The translations under genes were made by a program, and so were the position numbers. Of a stretch of DNA of 64,000 bases, positions 7,530-17,420 are shown piece by piece. Each line of letters begins with the position of its first letter. The first letter of the stretch is position 1. The notes under the pieces were generated by a model. It was not told the DNA's origin and made no database searches. It worked only from the letters and a program-made list of their open reading frames with translations. Source of the stretch: Mycolicibacterium aurum (GTDB taxonomy: Bacteria; Actinomycetota; Actinomycetes; Mycobacteriales; Mycobacteriaceae); contig NZ_LR134356.1 in the NCBI RefSeq assembly GCF_900637195.1, positions 5,518,001-5,582,000 on the forward strand, given 5' to 3'.

Positions 7530-8909
7530 GTGTCTGTTGCCCCAACCGACGCACGTTCTGCTCACGCCGAAGGCGTGCAGCGGCTTCTCGCCAGCTATCG
7601 GGCGATTCCCGTTGACGCGACCGTGCGTCTCGCCAAGCCCACCTCCAACCTGTTCCGCGTCCGGGCCAAGAGCTCGGCCCCTGGCCTGGACACCTCCGGG
7701 CTGACGGGCGTGATCTCCGTCGATCCCGACGCACGTACCGCCGATGTGGCCGGGATGTGCACCTACGAAGACCTGGTCGCGGCCACGCTGCCCCACGGGC
7801 TGTCGCCACTGGTCGTCCCTCAGCTCAAGACCATCACCCTCGGTGGCGCGGTCACCGGCCTCGGCATCGAGTCCGCCTCGTTCCGTAACGGACTCCCCCA
7901 CGAGTCGGTTCTGGAGATGGACATCTTGACCGGCGCGGGCGAGGTGGTGCGCGCCTCGCCTGTCGAGAACGTCGATCTCTTCCAGGCGTTCCCGAACTCC
8001 TACGGCACCCTCGGCTATGCGGTGCGGCTCAAGATCGAGCTGGAGCCGGTGAAACCCTTTGTCGCACTTCGGCATCTACGGTTCCACTCGCTCACCGAAC
8101 TGATCGAGACGATGGACCGGATCACCGAAACCGGCGGCCTGGACGGTGAGCGCGTCGACTATCTCGACGGTGTGGTGTTCAGCGCCGACGAGAGCTACCT
8201 GTGCATCGGTGTCCAGTCCGCGACCCCGGGGGCTGTCAGCGACTACACAGGAAGCGCCATCTACTATCGCTCCATCCAACACGAGGACGGTGAGAAGCAC
8301 GACAGGCTCACCATCCACGACTATCTGTGGCGTTGGGACACCGACTGGTTCTGGTGCTCACGGGCGTTCGGTGCGCAGAACCCGCGAATCCGCCGCTGGT
8401 GGCCGCGACGGTACCGGCGCAGCAGCTTCTACTGGAAGCTCATCGGCTACGACCAGCGCTTCGACATCGCCGACCGTATCGAGGTGCGCAACGGCCGTCC
8501 GCCCCGCGAGCGCGTCGTCCAGGACGTCGAGGTGCCCATCGAGCGCACCGCCGACTTCCTCGAGTGGTTCCTCGACAACGTCCCGATCGAACCGATCTGG
8601 TTGTGTCCGTTGCGGCTTCGCGAGGACCGGAACTGGCCGCTCTACCCGATCCCACCGCGCCACACCTACGTCAACATCGGCTTCTGGTCCTCGGTGCCCG
8701 TCGGGCCCGAGGAGGGTTACACCAACAAGATGATCGAACGCAAGGTCAGCGAGCTCGACGGGCACAAATCGCTGTACTCCGACGCGTTCTATTCACCCGA
8801 GGAGTTCGACGAACTCTACGGCGGCGAGATCTATCCGACGGTCAAGAAGACCTACGATCCGGACTCCCGTTTCCTCGACCTCTACGCGAAGGCAGTAAGA
8901 CGGCAATGA
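7530..8909 (+). CDS. FAD-binding oxidoreductase paired with a lipid methyltransferase (Rv3719-like)
   Basis: 459 aa. It has a PCMH-type FAD domain (VISVDPDARTADVAGMCTYEDLVAATLPHGLSP, then KTITLGGAVTGLGIESASFRNG), as in the DIMINUTO/DHCR24-like group. It overlaps the next gene by 4 bases (ATGA). The pair resembles the flavoprotein/methyltransferase couple (TmsA/TmsB, or BfaA/BfaB) that makes 10-methyl branched fatty acids such as tuberculostearic acid: the methyltransferase forms a methylene intermediate that the flavoprotein reduces. This is the Rv3719-Rv3720 paralogous pair, so the exact lipid substrate is inferred rather than known. Confidence 0.75.
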   Translation: MSVAPTDARSAHAEGVQRLLASYRAIPVDATVRLAKPTSNLFRVRAKSSAPGLDTSGLTGVISVDPDARTADVAGMCTYEDLVAATLPHGLSPLVVPQLKTITLGGAVTGLGIESASFRNGLPHESVLEMDILTGAGEVVRASPVENVDLFQAFPNSYGTLGYAVRLKIELEPVKPFVALRHLRFHSLTELIETMDRITETGGLDGERVDYLDGVVFSADESYLCIGVQSATPGAVSDYTGSAIYYRSIQHEDGEKHDRLTIHDYLWRWDTDWFWCSRAFGAQNPRIRRWWPRRYRRSSFYWKLIGYDQRFDIADRIEVRNGRPPRERVVQDVEVPIERTADFLEWFLDNVPIEPIWLCPLRLREDRNWPLYPIPPRHTYVNIGFWSSVPVGPEEGYTNKMIERKVSELDGHKSLYSDAFYSPEEFDELYGGEIYPTVKKTYDPDSRFLDLYAKAVRRQ

Positions 8910-10228
8910 CGACTTTTCGAGAACGCACGGACGACTCGGCCCGTGACCCCGACCGCAAGCTCACCCTCGCCGAGGTCCTGGAGATCTTCGCCCCCGGCCG
9001 GATGCCGCTGAAGTTCACGGCGTACGACGGCAGCAGCGCCGGCCCCGACGACGCTTCCCTGGGCCTGGATCTGCGGACGCCGCGGGGCACCACCTACCTG
9101 GCAACGGCTCCCGGCGATCTCGGGCTCGCCCGCGCCTACGTCTCCGGTGACCTGGAGATGCTCGGAGTCCACCCCGGCGATCCGTACGAGCTGCTCACCG
9201 GGCTTGTGGAGAAGCTCGATTTCAAGCGCCCGTCGGCGCGTGTGCTGGCGCAGATCGTCCGCTCCATCGGCATCGAGCACCTCAAGCCGATCCCGCCCCC
9301 GCCTCAGGAGGCCCTGCCCCGGTGGCGGCGCATGGTGGAAGGGTTGCGGCACAGCAAATCTCGCGACGCGGAGGCGATCCACCACCACTACGACGTCTCG
9401 AACACGTTCTACGAGTGGGTGCTCGGCCCGTCGATGACCTACACCTGCGCGTGTTATCCGCATCCGGACGCCACGCTCGAGGAGGCGCAGGAGAACAAGT
9501 ACCGCCTGGTGTTCGAGAAGCTGCGCCTGAAGCCGGGCGACCGGCTGCTCGACGTCGGTTGCGGCTGGGGCGGCATGGTGCGCTACGCCGCCAGCCACGG
9601 CGTCAAGGTGCTCGGGGTGACGCTGTCCAAGGAGCAGGCGGAGTGGGCCAAGGCCGCCATCGCGCGTGACGGGCTGGCCGACCTGGCCGAAGTGCGCCAC
9701 AGCGACTACCGCGACGTGCGCGAGTCGCAGTTCGACGCGGTGTCTTCGATCGGTCTCACCGAACACATCGGCGTCGCCAACTACCCGCCGTACTTCCGCT
9801 TCCTCAAGTCGAAGCTGCGCACCGGCGGACTCCTGCTCAACCATTGCATCACCCGGCACGACAACAGGACCGGCGCCGCCGCAGGCGGCTTCATAGACCG
9901 GTACGTGTTCCCCGACGGGGAGCTCACCGGGTCGGGGCGGATCATCTCCGAGATGCAGGATGTCGGTCTGGAAGTGGTGCACGAGGAGAACCTGCGACAC
10001 CACTACGCGATGACGTTGCGGGACTGGTGCCGCAACCTGGTCGAGCACTGGGACGAAGCGGTCGCCGAGGTGGGTCTGGCGACCGCGAAGGTGTGGGGTG
10101 TCTACATGGCGGGGTCCCGAGTGGGCTTCGAGCAGAACATCATTCAGCTGCATCAGGTGCTGGCGGTGAAGCTCGACGAGCGTGGCAGGGACGGCGGATT
10201 GCCGTCGCGGCCGTGGTGGGACGCGTAG
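8906..10228 (+). CDS. Cyclopropane-fatty-acid-synthase-like lipid SAM methyltransferase (Rv3720-like)
   Basis: 440 aa. The C-terminal half carries the SAM site LLDVGCGWGGMVRYAA and the family features HHHYDVSN, EHIGVANYPPYF and FIDRYVFPDGEL. The N-terminal ~130 residues form the extra CFA-synthase domain. It methylates unsaturated acyl chains on phospholipids. It is translationally coupled to the upstream flavoprotein (ATGA overlap), which points to a two-step methylation and reduction. Longer than the stand-alone mycolic acid cyclopropane synthases (~290 aa) and closer to E. coli Cfa-type proteins. Confidence 0.85.
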   Translation: MTTFRERTDDSARDPDRKLTLAEVLEIFAPGRMPLKFTAYDGSSAGPDDASLGLDLRTPRGTTYLATAPGDLGLARAYVSGDLEMLGVHPGDPYELLTGLVEKLDFKRPSARVLAQIVRSIGIEHLKPIPPPPQEALPRWRRMVEGLRHSKSRDAEAIHHHYDVSNTFYEWVLGPSMTYTCACYPHPDATLEEAQENKYRLVFEKLRLKPGDRLLDVGCGWGGMVRYAASHGVKVLGVTLSKEQAEWAKAAIARDGLADLAEVRHSDYRDVRESQFDAVSSIGLTEHIGVANYPPYFRFLKSKLRTGGLLLNHCITRHDNRTGAAAGGFIDRYVFPDGELTGSGRIISEMQDVGLEVVHEENLRHHYAMTLRDWCRNLVEHWDEAVAEVGLATAKVWGVYMAGSRVGFEQNIIQLHQVLAVKLDERGRDGGLPSRPWWDA

Positions 10229-10232
10229 CAAC

Positions 10233-10238
10233 TATGCT
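10233..10238 (+). promoter_or_regulatory. -10 box of a leaderless promoter for the small membrane protein
   Basis: TATGCT is followed by 6 nt and the GTG at 10245. It lies just after the methyltransferase stop codon. Confidence 0.5.
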
Positions 10239-10244
10239 CACCGT

Positions 10245-10631
10245 GTGATCCGCTTGGTGCTGCGCGTCGCGGTCTTCCTGGGCTCCTCGGCGATCGGGCT
10301 GCTAGTGGCCGGCTGGCTGGTGCCCGGAGTGTCGCTGTCTGTGCTGGGCTTCATCACTGCGGTCGTGATCTTCACTGTGGCACAGGCGATCCTGTCGCCG
10401 TTCTTCCTGAAGATGGCCAGCAGGTACGCATCGGCGTTCCTGGGTGGCATCGGTCTGGTGTCCACGTTCGCGGCACTGCTGCTGGCCTCGCTGCTGTCCA
10501 ACGGGCTGAGCATCCGCGGCATCGGCTCGTGGATCGCAGCCACCGTGGTGGTGTGGCTGGTCACCGCCTTGGCGACAGTGGTGCTACCGGTGCTGGTGTT
10601 GCGCGAGAAGAAGAAACCGGCGACCAGCTAG
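10245..10631 (+). CDS. Phage-holin-family-like four-helix membrane protein
   Basis: 128 aa from the GTG at 10245; an in-frame ATG at 10182 would lie inside the upstream gene. Four hydrophobic segments are evident (VAVFLGSSAIGLLVAGWLV; LGFITAVVIFTVAQAIL; FLGGIGLVSTFAALLLASLL; WIAATVVVWLVTALATVVLPVLVL), and the tail is basic. The pattern fits the mycobacterial holin superfamily IV-like proteins encoded in chromosomes. The role is unknown and nothing suggests a prophage. It is convergent with dnaX. Confidence 0.65.
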   Translation: MIRLVLRVAVFLGSSAIGLLVAGWLVPGVSLSVLGFITAVVIFTVAQAILSPFFLKMASRYASAFLGGIGLVSTFAALLLASLLSNGLSIRGIGSWIAATVVVWLVTALATVVLPVLVLREKKKPATS

Positions 10632-10651
10632 TCCCTTTGCTCGACTGAGGC

Positions 10652-12682
10652 TCAGCCGTCGATGCGGCGGGCCCCAAGCTCGGTCTGCAGCAACTCCAGC
10701 GCCGCCTCTTCCGGGTCGCGGCGTGGTGCCGCGGGGTCCGCGGTGCCCGCCTCGGCGAGCATGCTCTCGACGTCGTCGTCCTCAGGCGGCGGCGGAGGCG
10801 GTTCGGCAAGGGCGACGCGTTCACGGGGCCGTTGAGGCGTCGGCCGCTGGGGGGTGGGGCGTGGTGGCGCCGGGGTGGACGGCGCGGCCGCGGCGGGCTC
10901 GCCACCGGTCTCGCACCTGATCTTCCAGTCCACACCGAGCGCGTCCTTGAGCGCTTCCCGGATGACGTCGGCGTTGCGCTGCTCGACGAGGCGCTTGGCC
11001 AGCGGAGCGGACTCGTGGCTGAGGACCAGGGTGTCGCCCTCGACGGCGCGGACGATGGCGCCCGCGAGCATGACCTCGGTGGTGCGGCTGCGCTCCCGCA
11101 CCTTTTCCCGCACGGTCGTCCACATGCTGCGCACCGCGGCGGCGTTGGGCTCGCCTGCGGCAACCGCCGCAGCCGGCGTGGCGGCGGGCGCTTCCACCGC
11201 AGGCGCTGCGGGCGGGCGCACCGGCGGCGGCGAATCCGGTTCGGGTTCAACGTCTCTGGGCGCGGGCTCGGGGGCGGGCTCGGGCTCGGCAGCAGGGGCG
11301 GGCACCGGAGCGGGCCGGGCCGCCGCGGCGGGCGCGGCGGGCGCGGCGGGCGGAATCGGCGCCGGTGCGGCCGCCGGCTCTGCAACTGGTTGTGCCTCCG
11401 GCTGCGCAGCTGGTTCTGCCGCCGGCTGTGCAGCTGGTTCTGTTTCCGACGCTTCGCTCTTGCGGACGAACTGCTTGCGCGGAACGCCGGCAGCGCCGCC
11501 TGCGACGGCGTCGCTGGCCGGGATGGACAGATCGAGCCGGGTCTCGATGCGCTCGACTCGCTGCAACAGCGCGGCCTCGGTGTCGCTGGCCGAGGGAAGC
11601 AGCAGCCTGGCGCACACCACCTCCAGCAGCAGCCGCGGAGCCGTCGCGCCGCGCATCTCCCCGAGGCCGGCATGCACCACTTCGGCGTACCGGGTCAGGG
11701 TCGCCATTCCGAGCCGCGACGCCTGGTCCCGCATCCGGTCCAGGATGTCCTCCGGCCCGTCCACCACGCCACGCGCGATCGCGTCAGGCACCGCCTGCAG
11801 CACGATCAGATCGCGGAACCGCTCGAGCAGGTCGGTGGCGAACCGTCGCGGGTCGTGTCCGGCGTCGATGACCCCCTCGACCGCCCCGAACAGGGCGGGG
11901 GCGTCGCCCGCGGCCAGCGCGTCGATCGCGTCGTCGATCAGTGCGACATCGGTGGCCCCCAGCAGGGACAGCGCCCGCTGATAGGCGACGTGGTTGCCAT
12001 CCGCGCCTGCGAGGAGCTGGTCCAGCACACTGAGCGTGTCACGCGGTGAGCCGCCGCCCGCACGGATCACCAGCGGGTAGACCGCGTCGTCGACGTCGAC
12101 GCTCTCCGAGGCGACGATCTTCTCGATCAACGTGCGCATCGTCTTGGGCGCCAGCAGCCGGAACGGGTAGTGATGGGTGCGCGACCGGATGGTCGGCAGC
12201 ACCTTTTCCGGCTCCGTGGTGGCGAACACGAAGATCAGGTGCTCGGGCGGCTCCTCGACGATCTTGAGCAGCGCGTTGAAGCCGGCCGTGGTGACCATGT
12301 GCGCCTCGTCGACGATGAAGATGCGGTACCGCGACTGGGCCGGGGCATAGAACGCGCGGTCACGCAGTTCCCGGGTGTCGTCGACACCACCGTGGCTGGC
12401 GGCGTCGAGTTCGGTCACGTCGACGCTGCCGCCGCCGTTGGGAGCCAACGCCACACAGGAGTCGCAGACGCCGCACGGGGTAGCCGTGGGACCTTGCGCG
12501 CAGTTCAGCGAGCGGGCCAGGATCCTCGCCGACGACGTCTTGCCGCAACCACGCGGACCCGAGAACAGGTAGGCATGGTTGATGCGACCCGAGTTCAGCG
12601 CCGTCGACAGCGGCTCGGTGACGTGTTCCTGGCCGACGACATCTGCGAACGTCGCCGGTCGGTACTTGCGGTAGAGAGCCAC
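10652..12682 (-). CDS. dnaX: DNA polymerase III subunits gamma/tau
   Basis: 676 aa, GTG start. It is the ATPase of the clamp loader. Walker A GPRGCGKTS lies at 42-50, the zinc module is Cys61/70/73/76, and the Walker B region contains VDEAHMV. About 120 residues from roughly 400 are almost pure Pro/Ala/Glu, followed by the C-terminal tau domain and a second proline-rich stretch. The acidic C-terminus ends in ELGARRIDG. It is longer than M. tuberculosis DnaZX (about 578 aa), mainly in the linker. I see no obvious slippery frameshift site for a gamma product. Confidence 0.95.
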   Translation of the reverse strand: MALYRKYRPATFADVVGQEHVTEPLSTALNSGRINHAYLFSGPRGCGKTSSARILARSLNCAQGPTATPCGVCDSCVALAPNGGGSVDVTELDAASHGGVDDTRELRDRAFYAPAQSRYRIFIVDEAHMVTTAGFNALLKIVEEPPEHLIFVFATTEPEKVLPTIRSRTHHYPFRLLAPKTMRTLIEKIVASESVDVDDAVYPLVIRAGGGSPRDTLSVLDQLLAGADGNHVAYQRALSLLGATDVALIDDAIDALAAGDAPALFGAVEGVIDAGHDPRRFATDLLERFRDLIVLQAVPDAIARGVVDGPEDILDRMRDQASRLGMATLTRYAEVVHAGLGEMRGATAPRLLLEVVCARLLLPSASDTEAALLQRVERIETRLDLSIPASDAVAGGAAGVPRKQFVRKSEASETEPAAQPAAEPAAQPEAQPVAEPAAAPAPIPPAAPAAPAAAARPAPVPAPAAEPEPAPEPAPRDVEPEPDSPPPVRPPAAPAVEAPAATPAAAVAAGEPNAAAVRSMWTTVREKVRERSRTTEVMLAGAIVRAVEGDTLVLSHESAPLAKRLVEQRNADVIREALKDALGVDWKIRCETGGEPAAAAPSTPAPPRPTPQRPTPQRPRERVALAEPPPPPPEDDDVESMLAEAGTADPAAPRRDPEEAALELLQTELGARRIDG

Positions 12683-12688
12683 GGAAGC

Positions 12689-12694
12689 AGGCTA
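12689..12694 (-). promoter_or_regulatory. -10 box of a leaderless promoter for dnaX
   Basis: On the minus strand TAGCCT is followed by 6 nt (GCTTCC) and the GTG at 12682. Confidence 0.5.
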
Positions 12695-12708
12695 CCCAGC
12701 CCCGCCGA

Positions 12709-14217
<1,509 letters not shown>

Positions 14218-14231
14218 TTACCATGGCCGAC

Positions 14232-14317
14232 GGAGGATTCGCCTAGTGGCCTATGGCGCTCGCCTGGAACGCGGGTTGGGTTAATAGCCCTCAGGGGTTC
14301 AAATCCCCTATCCTCCG
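14232..14317 (+). tRNA. tRNA-Ser (anticodon GGA)
   Basis: Acceptor stem GGAGGAT/ATCCTCC with discriminator G, a long variable arm typical of serine tRNAs, anticodon loop CTGGAAC (GGA), and T-arm AGGGGTTCAAATCCCCT. It reads UCC and UCU codons. CCA is not encoded. A strong hairpin follows within 10 bases. Confidence 0.95.
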
Positions 14318-14322
14318 CACTC

Positions 14323-14368
14323 GCCCGAGGTGCGACCGGCTGACAACTCGCCAGGTCGCACCTCGGGC
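14323..14368 (+). terminator. Strong hairpin after tRNA-Ser
   Basis: GCCCGAGGTGCGACC (14323-14337) pairs perfectly over 15 bp with 14354-14368; the loop is 16 nt. No T-tract follows. It probably ends the tRNA transcript, and it also lies just upstream of lucA. Confidence 0.6.
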
Positions 14369-14387
14369 AACAAGATCGAGGAGGAGT

Positions 14388-15215
14388 ATGGGCCGCACCG
14401 CTGCGGTGATCTGGCACGCGTCGTTCTGCGTTGCCGCCGGTGTCCTCTACTTCTTCTTCGTGCTTCCGCGGACGCCCGAGTTGCTCGGTGATACGTCCCC
14501 CACGCTCGGTACCGCGCTGCGGATCGTTACCGGCGCCCTGATCGGCCTTGCCGCTCTGCCCGTGGTGTTGACGCTGTTGCGCACCCGTCCTCCCGAGTTC
14601 GGCACCCCCAAGCTGGCGCTCAACCTGCGCGTCGTGTCGATCTCGCTGCACGTCCTGGCGGGTGTGCTCATCGTCGGCACCGCGATCAGCGAGATCTGGC
14701 TGTCGCTGGACGACGCCGGTCAGTGGCTGTTCGGCATCTACGGGGCCGCCGCGGCGGTCGCTTTCCTCGCCGCGCTGGCGTTCTACCTGGCGTTCGTCGC
14801 CGAGACGACGCCGCCACCGCCCAAACCGCTGAAGGTCAAGCAGCGTTCCGGCCGGCGGGGCCGCAAGGATGCCGCCGCCGACAGCGAGGATTCGGATGGT
14901 TCCGAAGAGGCTATAGAAGCCGAAGAGGTCATAGGGGCCGACGGGGCCGACCAGGCCGACGGCGCGAAAGCGACCGAGGATGCTGACGGGGCCACCGAGA
15001 GTGACACAGACAATTCCGAGCCGACGCCCACCGCTCCCACAGCCGAAGCGGAGCCTGACGGCGCGCCTGAGGCCGACACGGTCGCCGAATCCGAGCCCGA
15101 ATCCGACGCCGCCGAATCGTCGGACGGCAAACTCCGGAATCGCCGTCCGACCGGCAAGGGAGCGGTGCTCGGACGGCGCAAGCGGACCCGCGGCGGCGTC
15201 GCCGTCGAGGACTGA
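14388..15215 (+). CDS. lucA: Lipid uptake coordinator LucA
   Basis: 275 aa from the ATG at 14388, with GAGGAGG upstream. Four transmembrane segments occupy roughly residues 5-145 (VIWHASFCVAAGVLYFFFVL; ALRIVTGALIGLAALPVVL; VVSISLHVLAGVLIVG; FGIYGAAAAVAFLAALAFYL). They are followed by a very acidic, low-complexity tail of ~110 residues and a basic end. M. tuberculosis LucA (Rv3723) stabilises Mce1 and Mce4 and coordinates fatty acid and cholesterol import. The membrane part is highly similar to what I recall of Rv3723; the acidic tail appears expanded. Confidence 0.85.
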   Translation: MGRTAAVIWHASFCVAAGVLYFFFVLPRTPELLGDTSPTLGTALRIVTGALIGLAALPVVLTLLRTRPPEFGTPKLALNLRVVSISLHVLAGVLIVGTAISEIWLSLDDAGQWLFGIYGAAAAVAFLAALAFYLAFVAETTPPPPKPLKVKQRSGRRGRKDAAADSEDSDGSEEAIEAEEVIGADGADQADGAKATEDADGATESDTDNSEPTPTAPTAEAEPDGAPEADTVAESEPESDAAESSDGKLRNRRPTGKGAVLGRRKRTRGGVAVED

Positions 15216-15261
15216 GCGCACCATCTCACGTCGACAGCAGCCGACGTCGCAAGCACTATTG

Positions 15262-16278
15262 ATGAGTATGGGGCTGATTAGGGGACACCGGACGCTGCTG
15301 CTGGCATTGGCTGCGGCCCTCACTCTCGTCGCTCCGTCGGCGCCCGCTTCGGCTGCTCCAGGGGATCCCGTCGCGGCATCTGCCCTCGTCGAGCCTGCCG
15401 TGGTGCGCATCGACACGGCCGTCGACTACCAGGGCGTCGTGGGGTTGGGCACCGGCTTCGTCATCGACCCCGGCGGCCAGATCCTGACGAACTTCCACGT
15501 GGTTCAGGGTGCCGACCGCATCACCGGAACCGTCGGCGGCCGTCCCTACGCCGGCCAACTCGTCGGGTACGACCGCAAACGCGACGTGGCCGTCGTGCAG
15601 CTGCTCGGCGCTGCCGGTCTCCCGGTGGCTCCCATCGGCGATGTGAACCTCCTGGCGCCCGGTGAGCCGTTGGTCGCCCTCGGTAACGCGATGGGTTCGG
15701 ATGCCCCGCTGACCCAGGAAGTGGGCACGCTGACGGCGTTCGGGCGCACCGTGGAGGCCGAGGACGCACTGACGGGAACCACCGACCAGCTCACCGGCCT
15801 TTTCGAGTTCGCCGCTCCGGTGCGGGCCGGCGATTCCGGTGGTCCGGTGGTCAACGGCGCCGGCCAGGTCGTCGGCATCACCACCGCGGCGTCGGTCAAC
15901 TTCCGGATGGGGCCCGGAGGCAAAGGCTTCGCGATTCCGATCAACGATGCGATGGCGGTGGCCGCTCAGATCCGGGCCGGGGTGCGCTCCGACAACGTTC
16001 ACATCGGTCCCCCCACCCTGCTCGGCGTCGGTGTGCGCACCGCGCCGCGTGATCAGCCGGGTGTCCTCATCCAGGAGGTCATGGTCGGTGGGCCTGCCGA
16101 ACAGGCCGGCCTGCAGGCAGGCGACGTCATCATCACGCTCGACGGCACCCTGCTCGACTCGACCAACACCCTGACGTCGGTGCTCGACAGGCACTACCCG
16201 GGCGAAATACTGGACCTGACGTGGATCGACAGGTCGGGCCAGACCCGTACCGGCAAGGCCGTGCTGACGCCGTCCTGA
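15262..16278 (+). CDS. Secreted trypsin-like serine protease with PDZ domain (PepA/PepD type)
   Basis: 338 aa. A signal peptide (RTLLLALAAALTLVAPSAPASAA) precedes an S1C protease domain with the triad His79 (LTNFHVV), Asp108 (RKRDVAVV) and Ser192 (RAGDSGGPV). A C-terminal PDZ domain follows (GVLIQEVMVGGPAEQAGLQAGDVIITLDG). There is no transmembrane anchor, so it resembles the secreted PepA (Rv0125) group of HtrA-like proteases. ATGs at 15262 and 15268 are both possible starts. Confidence 0.88.
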   Translation: MSMGLIRGHRTLLLALAAALTLVAPSAPASAAPGDPVAASALVEPAVVRIDTAVDYQGVVGLGTGFVIDPGGQILTNFHVVQGADRITGTVGGRPYAGQLVGYDRKRDVAVVQLLGAAGLPVAPIGDVNLLAPGEPLVALGNAMGSDAPLTQEVGTLTAFGRTVEAEDALTGTTDQLTGLFEFAAPVRAGDSGGPVVNGAGQVVGITTAASVNFRMGPGGKGFAIPINDAMAVAAQIRAGVRSDNVHIGPPTLLGVGVRTAPRDQPGVLIQEVMVGGPAEQAGLQAGDVIITLDGTLLDSTNTLTSVLDRHYPGEILDLTWIDRSGQTRTGKAVLTPS

Positions 16279-16328
16279 CTCCGCGTGGCATTTGACCCGA
16301 TTTCGGCGGTCGATCAGCTGCGGAACCC

Positions 16329-16334
16329 TATGCT
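16329..16334 (+). promoter_or_regulatory. -10 box of a leaderless promoter for the DapB-like gene
   Basis: TATGCT, 6 nt, then GTG at 16341. The same hexamer and spacing occur at 10233. Confidence 0.5.
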
Positions 16335-16340
16335 GAGCGA

Positions 16341-17411
16341 GTGCACAACAATGCTCCCTATCGGGTCGTCCAGTGGACGACGGGAAATGTCGGAAAGTCC
16401 TCGGTCGCTGCGATAGTCAAGAATCCGTTGCTGGAGCTGGTCGGCTGCTACGCCTGGTCGGACGACAAGGCCGGCCGTGACGTCGGCGAGCTCGTCGGTA
16501 TCGACCCGCTGGGGATCACCGCCACCAACGACGTCGACGCGCTGCTCGCGCTCAAGCCCGACGTCGTCGTCTACAACCCGATGTGGATCGACGTCGACGA
16601 ACTGGTGCGGATCCTGGAGGCCGGCGTGAACGTGGTGGCGTCCGCGTCGTTCATCACCGGGCACAACCTGGGTGACGGCCGGGACAAGCTTGCAGACGCC
16701 TGCCTGCGCGGCGGATCGACGCTCTTCGGGTCCGGCGTCAGCCCCGGTTTCGCCGAGCTGCTCGCCATCGTGGCCGGGACCGCCTGCGACCGCATCGACA
16801 AGGTCACCATCGCCGAGTCCGCCGACACCACGCTCTACGACTCCCCCGAGACAGAACGGCCGGTGGGCTTCGACATGGCGATCGACGACCCGGCGTTGCA
16901 ACCGATGGCGGCCAAGGGCACCGCGGTGTTCGCCGAGGCTGTCCAGCTCGTCGCCGACGCGCTCGGCATCGCGCTGGACGAGATCACGTGCGTCTCCGAG
17001 TACGCGCAGACGACCGAGGATCTCCCAATGGCGTCGTGGACCATCAAGGCCGGACACGTGGCGGGCGTCTTCGCCAGCTGGCAGGGGATCGCCAACGGCA
17101 AGACCGTCATCGACATCAACGTCCGGTGGAAGAAGGGTCAGACGCTGGAGCCGGACTGGAAACTCGACGGGGACGGCTGGAAGATCACTATCGATGGACG
17201 GCCGACGGTGAACATGTCGGTCGGCTTCCTGCCGCCGCAGGACATGATCGAGAGCGCCAAGACGCTCGAGGACTTCTTCGTGCTCGGCCACATCATGACC
17301 GCGCTGCCGCCGATTCACGCGATCGCAGCCGTCGTCGCGGCGGCCCCCGGCATCGCGACCTACACCGACCTGCCACTGCCGCTGCCCCGAGGTGTCGTGC
17401 CGACTGGCTAG
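16341..17411 (+). CDS. DapB-like NAD(P)H-dependent amine dehydrogenase-family oxidoreductase
   Basis: 356 aa, GTG start. N-terminal Rossmann segment YRVVQWTTGNVGKSSVAAIVK, with GVSPGFAE later. It belongs to the large mycobacterial set annotated as dihydrodipicolinate reductase-like or 2,4-diaminopentanoate dehydrogenase-like. These are not lysine-pathway DapB enzymes. The substrate is unknown. A second member of the family, truncated by the window edge, ends at 63582. The next gene starts 10 bases downstream but appears to have its own promoter. Confidence 0.75.
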   Translation: MHNNAPYRVVQWTTGNVGKSSVAAIVKNPLLELVGCYAWSDDKAGRDVGELVGIDPLGITATNDVDALLALKPDVVVYNPMWIDVDELVRILEAGVNVVASASFITGHNLGDGRDKLADACLRGGSTLFGSGVSPGFAELLAIVAGTACDRIDKVTIAESADTTLYDSPETERPVGFDMAIDDPALQPMAAKGTAVFAEAVQLVADALGIALDEITCVSEYAQTTEDLPMASWTIKAGHVAGVFASWQGIANGKTVIDINVRWKKGQTLEPDWKLDGDGWKITIDGRPTVNMSVGFLPPQDMIESAKTLEDFFVLGHIMTALPPIHAIAAVVAAAPGIATYTDLPLPLPRGVVPTG

Positions 17412-17414
17412 CCT
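17409..17414 (+). promoter_or_regulatory. -10 box overlapping the upstream stop codon
   Basis: TAGCCT begins with the TAG stop of the DapB-like gene and lies 6 nt before the GTG at 17421, as in the other leaderless genes here. Confidence 0.45.
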
Positions 17415-17420
17415 TGCCGG

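Noticed and set aside
10245-10631. Prophage remnant suggested by the holin-like protein
   Set aside because: No endolysin, integrase or phage structural gene is nearby, and the gene sits inside a conserved core block.
14232-14317. tRNA-Ser as an integration site for a genomic island
   Set aside because: No integrase gene or repeated tRNA 3' end was found downstream; the following genes (lucA and onward) are conserved core.
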